Shown one piece after another: positions 6,528 through 9,576 of a DNA stretch of 9,576 bases. The stretch spans positions 1-9,576 of the forward strand of contig JAEDKS010000087.1 in assembly GCA_016295665.1 (NCBI GenBank), in the 5' to 3' direction. The position numbers and the translations under genes are program-made. This stretch comes from Clostridia bacterium (GTDB lineage Bacteria; Bacillota; Clostridia; Christensenellales; Aristaeellaceae). Position 1 is the first letter of the stretch. Every line of letters starts with the position of its first letter. The notes beneath the pieces are model-generated. The model saw only the letters and a list, made by a program, of their open reading frames with translations, made no database searches and was not told the origin of the DNA.

Positions 6528-6989
6528 TCACTCGTCGCTCTCGGGGCTCTCGATGTCGTCGTCCTCGTCCGCCTTGGGCGCGGGCTCGTCGTCGTCCTCG
6601 TCAGAGAGCTCAGGGAACACCGGCTCCTCGCAGGAGGGGCAGCGGTAGTCCTCGCTGAAATCCACGTCCTTGGTGCGGAACTGCAGGATTTTCCCGCAGG
6701 AGGGGCAGGGGTAGGTGATGCGCTCGTCCTCGTCGTCGAACTCGTCGCGGATCTCGGGGTCATCCTCGCCAAAGAGGCGATCCTTCAGCGCCGCCACATC
6801 GCCCTCCATGTCCGCCATGTAGCTGTCCATGTCCTCCAGCTCCTCCTCCACCGCGTCGAGACGGTCGGTGGTCTCATTCAGCAGCTGGATGATCTCCACA
6901 ATCAGGCGGTTGGCGTCCTTCTCAATGTTCAGCTTCATGCCCTCGGCAAGTCCCTTCAGGTAGCTGGCACGGTCTGTCAATTTGCTCAT
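6528..6989 (-). CDS. CD1247-family coiled-coil and zinc-ribbon protein
   Basis: A 153-residue acidic protein of a conserved clostridial family (CD1247 N-terminal domain proteins) with no established function. The N-terminus begins M-S-K-L-T-D-R-A-S-Y-L-K-G-L-A-E-G, the recognisable family start. It continues as a helical, heptad-like coiled coil to about 75 (I-V-E-I-I-Q-L-L-N, E-E-E-L-E-D-M-D). A zinc ribbon follows, with C-P-S-C at 95-98 and C-P-S-C at 117-120. The last 25 residues are almost all Asp/Glu/Pro. ATG 6989 is preferred over an ATG ten codons upstream because GGAGG lies eight bases before it and the family begins there. It lies 81 bp after efp in the same direction and is probably co-transcribed with it. 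Likely cytoplasmic; binding partners unknown. Confidence 0.82.
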   Translation of the reverse strand: MSKLTDRASYLKGLAEGMKLNIEKDANRLIVEIIQLLNETTDRLDAVEEELEDMDSYMADMEGDVAALKDRLFGEDDPEIRDEFDDEDERITYPCPSCGKILQFRTKDVDFSEDYRCPSCEEPVFPELSDEDDDEPAPKADEDDDIESPESDE

Positions 6990-7070
6990 AGCCTTTGCCT
7001 CCATTTCGTGTTGCTTCATAGTCCTCTGTGAATGGCATCTTTGGTGGAGCGGGAGAGCGCTTCGTGGAAA

Positions 7071-7628
7071 TCAGGCGCGCTCCATGTACTCGCCGGTGCG
7101 GGTGTCGACGCGGATCATGTCACCGGTGTTGATGAACAGCGGCACCTGCAGGGAGTAGCCGGTCTCCAGGGTGGCGGGCTTGAAGGTGTTGGACGCGGTG
7201 TCGCCCTTGAAGCCGGGCTCGGTGTCGGTGATCTGCAGGGTCACGAAGTTGGGCGCCTCCACGGAGAAGGGCTGGCCCTTGAAGAAGCGCACGGTGACGT
7301 TGGTGCCCTCCTTGACGTAGGGGATGGCGTCCTCCACCTTGTCGTGGCTCATGGGGATCTGCTCGTAGGTCTCGATGTCCATGAAGTAGTACAGGTCACC
7401 GTCGTTGTAGACGTACTGCATTTCCTTGGACTCGATAATGGCCTTGCTGGTCTTGAAGGTGGGGTTGAAGCTGGTCTCAACGACAGCACCGGTCATGACA
7501 TTCTTGAGCTTGGTGCGGACGAAGGCCGCGCCCTTGCCGGGCTTGACATGCTGGAAGTCGACGATGGTCCATACGCCGTTCTCCCACTCCACGGTAATGC
7601 CTTTTCTGAAATCGCCAGCGGTAATCAT
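7071..7628 (-). CDS. efp: Elongation factor P
   Basis: EF-P binds the ribosome between the P and E sites and relieves stalling at polyproline sequences. The 185-residue length and three beta-barrel domains are standard. The N-terminal KOW-like domain runs M-I-T-A-G-D-F-R-K-G onward. Its loop H-V-K-P-G-K-G-A-A-F carries Lys32 at the tip, the position modified by aminopentanolylation in Bacillus subtilis EF-P and by lysylation in E. coli. The central domain contains Y-Y-F-M-D-I-E-T-Y-E-Q, and the OB-like C-terminal domain ends in D-T-R-T-G-E-Y-M-E-R-A. The family start M-I-T-A-G at 7628 follows GGAGGA at 7637-7642; the open frame extending to 7883 is leader, not protein. Expressed from the promoter at 7747-7775. 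No epmA/epmB-like gene is in the window. Confidence 0.97.
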   Translation of the reverse strand: MITAGDFRKGITVEWENGVWTIVDFQHVKPGKGAAFVRTKLKNVMTGAVVETSFNPTFKTSKAIIESKEMQYVYNDGDLYYFMDIETYEQIPMSHDKVEDAIPYVKEGTNVTVRFFKGQPFSVEAPNFVTLQITDTEPGFKGDTASNTFKPATLETGYSLQVPLFINTGDMIRVDTRTGEYMERA

Positions 7629-7660
7629 GGTTGCATTCCTCCAAACTATCATTCGCGCCT

Positions 7661-7720
7661 GCGCGGGAAGCCTGCGAAAGCAGGAAACCTCACACAATGG
7701 GCCTTTTGCGCGTCCCGCGT
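7661..7720 (-). promoter_or_regulatory. Structured efp mRNA leader (nested stems)
   Basis: In the minus-strand transcript, CGCGGGA (7719-7713) can pair with TCCCGCG (7668-7662), with a G-U extension at 7720/7661. Inside, CCTGC (7684-7680) pairs with GCAGG (7675-7671) around a UUUC loop. The outer stem ends about 20 bases before the efp ribosome site. It matches no riboswitch class I recognise. Confidence 0.45.
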
Positions 7721-7746
7721 GGGGGCGCTTCTGAATTCCGGTTCCT

Positions 7747-7775
7747 ATTGTAGCATAGATTCGTCCGGTTGAAAA
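7747..7775 (-). promoter_or_regulatory. Probable sigma-A promoter of efp
   Basis: On the minus strand a TTTTCA -35 box (7775-7770) and a TACAAT -10 box (7752-7747) are separated by 17 bp. The -10 matches the consensus at five of six positions, the -35 only partly. The start would be near 7740, giving a leader of about 110 nt. Confidence 0.6.
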
Positions 7776-7891
7776 GTGTTTTTTCAAAACAAGACCAAAA
7801 AATCCAAAGAAAGTCAGGATTCGACAGCAAATTCCACGGCAAAAAACGCCCTTTCGACGCTTTTCCCCGGGAAAAAACTGCAAAAACCCCC
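7776..7891. other. AT-rich divergent intergenic region with A-tracts
   Basis: No gene is seen here between the divergent efp and tRNA promoters. The stretch is markedly AT-rich against its GC-rich surroundings. A-runs of five or six occur at 7797-7802, 7841-7846, 7872-7877 and 7882-7886, and an inverted repeat TTTTCCC-C-GGGAAAA lies at 7861-7875, about 16 bp upstream of the tRNA -35 box. It may act as an UP-element or curved promoter DNA. Confidence 0.5.
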
Positions 7892-7920
7892 TTGCATTTT
7901 TTCCGCGTCTGTGCTATAAT
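7892..7920 (+). promoter_or_regulatory. Sigma-A promoter of tRNA-Val
   Basis: TTGCAT (7892-7897) and a perfect TATAAT (7915-7920) are separated by 17 bp. The expected start near 7927 leaves a 5' leader of about 12 nt before the mature tRNA, to be removed by RNase P. Confidence 0.85.
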
Positions 7921-7938
7921 ACATATCGCTGACCGGAT

Positions 7939-8012
7939 GGGGTTATAGCTCAGTTGGTTAGAGCGTCACGTTGACATCGTGAAGGTCGATGGTTCGAGCC
8001 CATTTAACCCCA
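7939..8012 (+). tRNA. tRNA-Val (anticodon GAC)
   Basis: A 74-nt cloverleaf. Acceptor arm GGGGTTA/TAACCCC has all seven pairs with discriminator A. The D-arm is GCTC/GAGC around AGTTGGTTA. The anticodon stem is TCACG/CGTGA with loop TTGACAT, giving anticodon GAC, which reads valine GUC/GUU. The variable loop is AGGTC and the T-arm is GATGG/CCATT (one G-U) with loop TTCGAGC. No CCA is encoded after the discriminator (CAC follows), so the end must be added enzymatically. It is a single-gene transcription unit with its own promoter and terminator. Confidence 0.97.
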
Positions 8013-8017
8013 CACGC

Positions 8018-8047
8018 AAGGGAGCTGCAGAAACGCGGCTCCCTTTT
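8018..8047 (+). terminator. Intrinsic terminator of tRNA-Val
   Basis: AAGGGAGC (8018-8025) pairs perfectly with GCTCCCTT (8038-8045) across a 12-nt loop, ending in TTTT (8044-8047). It begins five bases after the mature tRNA. Confidence 0.9.
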
Positions 8048-8092
8048 CTGCACCCTGTGACCGCCCCCCGCGCCGCAGCCCCCGCGCACAGG

Positions 8093-8121
8093 AAAAGCGC
8101 CCCCCGGGATGCGGGAGGCGC
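8093..8121 (-). terminator. Intrinsic terminator of the CofE-like gene
   Basis: On the minus strand GCGCCTCCCG (8121-8112) pairs with CGGGGGGCGC (8106-8097), ten pairs with one T-G wobble and a 5-nt loop. TTTT (8096-8093) follows. It lies seven bases beyond the gene's stop codon. Confidence 0.88.
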
Positions 8122-8128
8122 GGCTGGT

Positions 8129-8875
8129 TCAGCTCAGGGGCCGAATCAGAATGAACGGCGTCAGCTCGTCCCCCTGTCCGGAGGGGTTGTCGCGCATGGC
8201 GTCCTGAATCTCGTCGTCGGTCAGCGGGAAGTCATCGCACTTGCCCAGCTGGTTCTGGTCGATGTCGTTGGCATCCATGATGACCACGGGGATGCCGGTT
8301 TCCTTCTCCAGCGCGTTGCACAGCGCCACGGGGTTGTCGGGGTTGATGAGCGCCAGCTCCTTGTAGCGGTCGAAGCTGGAGCGGAAGTAGAACCCGTCGA
8401 TGCCCGCCACGCCGTGTCCGCAGATCTTGTAGAACAGCCCGTGCACGCCAAAGGGCCGCGTGATGGCGGACACGAAGGCCGCGAACACCACCCTCGGCGC
8501 GCCCACCAGGTCGATGACCAGCTGCAGCTTGTAGGGCTCGTGCATGCCCACGCCGGTCTCATTGATGCCCGCGAAGGGCGCCAGCAGCTTGGCCCAGAAG
8601 CCGGGGTGCACCTGCTCCTTGGTGCGCACGTTTTTCGTGCACATGGCCATGACCTTGGCGCCGAAGGACAGCACGTCCCCGGGCTGGGACAGGGGCAGCA
8701 CGTACCGGCGCACGAGCTCGGCCTGATCCTCGCCGACCTCGATGAAGTGGGTGTGAATGGCAAACCGGGCGTAGCGGCGACCGTTGCGGCCCTCCAGCAC
8801 GCCCCGGTCAAAATACTCGATGCCGTGCTCCTCGCGGCGCTGCTCCTCCAGATTTCTTGAGGCGATGATGCCCAT
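8129..8875 (-). CDS. Coenzyme F420-0:L-glutamate ligase family protein (CofE-like), orphan
   Basis: A 248-residue cytoplasmic protein resembling the F420-0:gamma-glutamyl ligase family. True CofE adds glutamates to F420-0 using GTP. Family-like blocks are A-I-H-T-H-F-I-E-V-G-E-D (39-50), the P-G-D-V-L-S-F-G-A-K-V segment (65-75), G-A-P-R-V-V-F-A-A-F-V-S-A-I-T-R-P-F-G (125-143) and I-C-G-H-G-V-A-G-I-D-G-F (151-162). Clostridia commonly carry such proteins without making F420, and no cofC/cofD-type gene is in this window, so the reaction here is unproven. ATG 8875 is chosen because GGGAGGAG lies just upstream; the frame continues open to 8953 but through the promoter. It has a consensus promoter and its own terminator, so it is transcribed alone. 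Family is confident, function is not. Confidence 0.8.
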   Translation of the reverse strand: MGIIASRNLEEQRREEHGIEYFDRGVLEGRNGRRYARFAIHTHFIEVGEDQAELVRRYVLPLSQPGDVLSFGAKVMAMCTKNVRTKEQVHPGFWAKLLAPFAGINETGVGMHEPYKLQLVIDLVGAPRVVFAAFVSAITRPFGVHGLFYKICGHGVAGIDGFYFRSSFDRYKELALINPDNPVALCNALEKETGIPVVIMDANDIDQNQLGKCDDFPLTDDEIQDAMRDNPSGQGDELTPFILIRPLS

Positions 8876-8900
8876 ACCTGTTCTCCTCCCTTTGTCGCAA

Positions 8901-8923
8901 GCCCCTGACGGTGGCTCCGGGGC
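8901..8923 (-). promoter_or_regulatory. 5'-end hairpin in the CofE-like gene leader
   Basis: GCCCC (8923-8919) and GGGGC (8905-8901) can form a 5-bp GC stem at the very start of the predicted minus-strand transcript, about 13 bases before the ribosome site. It may stabilise the message. No U-run follows, so it is not a terminator. Confidence 0.4.
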
Positions 8924-8924
8924 T

Positions 8925-8953
8925 ATTGTACACCCCTTTGCCGCCTCTGTCAA
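8925..8953 (-). promoter_or_regulatory. Sigma-A promoter of the CofE-like gene
   Basis: On the minus strand TTGACA (8953-8948) and TACAAT (8930-8925) are spaced by 17 bp, a perfect -35 and a five-of-six -10. It lies downstream of the aroQ stop, so the CofE-like gene need not depend on aroQ transcription. Confidence 0.88.
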
Positions 8954-8980
8954 TTTGTATCGTGGCCCAGCGGGCGTTTT

Positions 8981-9436
8981 TTATGCCTTGGCGGGGCTGA
9001 ACCGGGCGCTCCTGCACAGCGCTCCCATCGCCATGGCGTACCCCTGGAAGCCGAAGCCCACGATCTGTCCCCGGCAGGCGGAGGCGGTCATGGACACGTG
9101 GCGGAACTCCTCCCGGGCGTGGATGTTGCTCATGTGCACCTCGATGGTGGGCAGGGGCACGGACGCGATGGCGTCATGCAGCGCCACGGAGGTGTGGGTG
9201 TAGCCGCCGGGGTTGAACACGATGCCGTCGAAGCCGTCGAAGTAGGCCTGCTGGATGGCGTCGATGAGCGCCCCCTCGTGGTTGGACTGTACGCACCGCA
9301 CCTCGCACCCGAGCTTCTCCGCCTCGTCGCGCACCATGGCGACCAGGTCGTCGTAGGACTGTGCCCCGTACACCGTTTTCTCCCTCAGCCCGGTCATGTT
9401 GATGTTGGGGCCGTTGAGCACCAGAATCTTCGTCAT
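8981..9436 (-). CDS. aroQ: 3-Dehydroquinate dehydratase, type II
   Basis: Third step of the shikimate pathway: trans-dehydration of 3-dehydroquinate to 3-dehydroshikimate by a cytoplasmic dodecamer with a flavodoxin-like fold. The 151-residue length is typical. All diagnostic motifs are present: V-L-N-G-P-N-I-N at 6-13, the lid with Arg18 and catalytic Tyr23 (T-V-Y-G), S-N-H-E-G at 51-55, N-P-G-G-Y-T-H-T-S at 75-83 (Asn75, His81) and E-V-H-M-S-N-I-H-A-R-E-E-F-R at 99-112 (catalytic His101, Arg108, Arg112). ATG 9436 fits the family start M-T-K-I-L-V-L-N-G-P and follows AAGGAG; an in-frame extension to 9505 is leader. It lies 89 bp downstream of a partial gene in the same direction, possibly the same operon. 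It has no clear terminator before the next promoter. Confidence 0.97.
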   Translation of the reverse strand: MTKILVLNGPNINMTGLREKTVYGAQSYDDLVAMVRDEAEKLGCEVRCVQSNHEGALIDAIQQAYFDGFDGIVFNPGGYTHTSVALHDAIASVPLPTIEVHMSNIHAREEFRHVSMTASACRGQIVGFGFQGYAMAMGALCRSARFSPAKA

Positions 9437-9525
9437 GGAAACCGCTCCTTCCTCCTCGTGGGAATCGTGTTGGGAAACGGGATGAATGATGAACCAACCG
9501 TGCAAAGCGCGTCACGCGCACGATG

Positions 9526-9576
9526 TCACAGCGCAATCTCCCCCGCGATGCGGTCGGTCATGTCCGCCGGGATGTC
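9526..9576 (-). CDS. C-terminal end of an unidentified gene upstream of aroQ (partial)
   Basis: Only the last 16 residues, DIPADMTDRIAGEIAL, and a TGA stop (9528-9526) are inside the window; the rest lies beyond the right edge. The frame is open and codon use matches the neighbours. Position upstream of aroQ allows a shikimate or aromatic amino acid gene, but the fragment is too short to assign. A GCGCG/CGCGC hairpin at 9507-9519 lies seven bases after the stop and is a weak terminator candidate. Confidence 0.6.
   Translation of the reverse strand, partial: DIPADMTDRIAGEIAL

Noticed and set aside
5204..6658. A 484-codon plus-strand open frame opposite the aldolase gene
   Set aside because: It is antisense to a clear PLP enzyme and part of the GNAT gene, has no family motif and no ribosome site, and is a GC-rich shadow.
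7032..7772. A 246-codon plus-strand frame opposite efp
   Set aside because: It is antisense to elongation factor P and its promoter, with a Val/Leu/Gly/His-rich shadow composition.
7979..8860. A 293-codon plus-strand frame starting inside the tRNA gene
   Set aside because: It begins within the tRNA anticodon arm, crosses two terminators, and is antisense to the CofE-like gene.
8965..8982. GCCC-AGC-GGGC followed by G and six T on the plus strand, terminator-like
   Set aside because: No plus-strand gene leads into it and the stem is only 4 bp; the T-run is the complement of the aroQ stop region.
1..9576. CRISPR array, insertion sequence, integrase or phage genes
   Set aside because: No regularly spaced repeats, no transposase or integrase motifs and no attachment-site duplication around the tRNA were seen.

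Overview
The window looks like chromosome from a high-GC member of the Clostridia (Firmicutes), possibly a gut or rumen lineage. The grounds are strong AGGAGG-type ribosome binding sites, consensus sigma-A promoters, a CD1247-type coiled-coil/zinc-ribbon protein, an ECF-transporter S component, and an F420-ligase-like protein typical of clostridial genomes. Base composition is strongly GC-rich in genes and drops sharply in the promoter region around 7740-7920. There is no sign of a phage, insertion sequence or CRISPR array. The genus is not determinable from the sequence alone.

Left part (1-3935, plus strand). A secreted L,D-transpeptidase carries two FlgD-like beta repeats, an SH3-like segment, a YkuD catalytic domain and a Cys/His-rich tail. 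After 27 bp comes a nucleotidyltransferase-fold protein, which overlaps by 4 bp an XRE-HTH/S24 (LexA-like) regulator. This overlapping pair is the least-explained unit in the window. A perfect consensus promoter (TTGACA-17-TATAAT) then drives a separate ECF S-component gene, which ends at a bidirectional terminator.

Middle part (3953-7628, minus strand). In transcription order the genes are elongation factor P (efp), a CD1247-family zinc-ribbon protein, a threonine-aldolase-like PLP enzyme, a GNAT acetyltransferase and an AAA/ABC-type ATPase. The last three are tightly packed (13-bp gap, then a 4-bp overlap) and probably form one operon. A hairpin with a short U-run separates the CD1247-type gene from the aldolase and sits inside the aldolase leader. 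efp has its own promoter and a leader of roughly 110 nt that can fold into nested stems.

Right part (7776-9576). An AT-rich divergent promoter region separates efp from a tRNA-Val(GAC) gene with its own promoter and terminator. Beyond it, on the minus strand, are an orphan CofE-like (F420:glutamate ligase family) protein with a consensus promoter and a strong terminator, aroQ (type II 3-dehydroquinate dehydratase), and the last 16 codons of an upstream gene.

Most of the window is ordinary housekeeping and metabolism. Items worth a second look are the nucleotidyltransferase/HTH-S24 pair, the transpeptidase tail, and the leader structures of efp and of the aldolase operon. None of these is demonstrated to be a new system from sequence alone.
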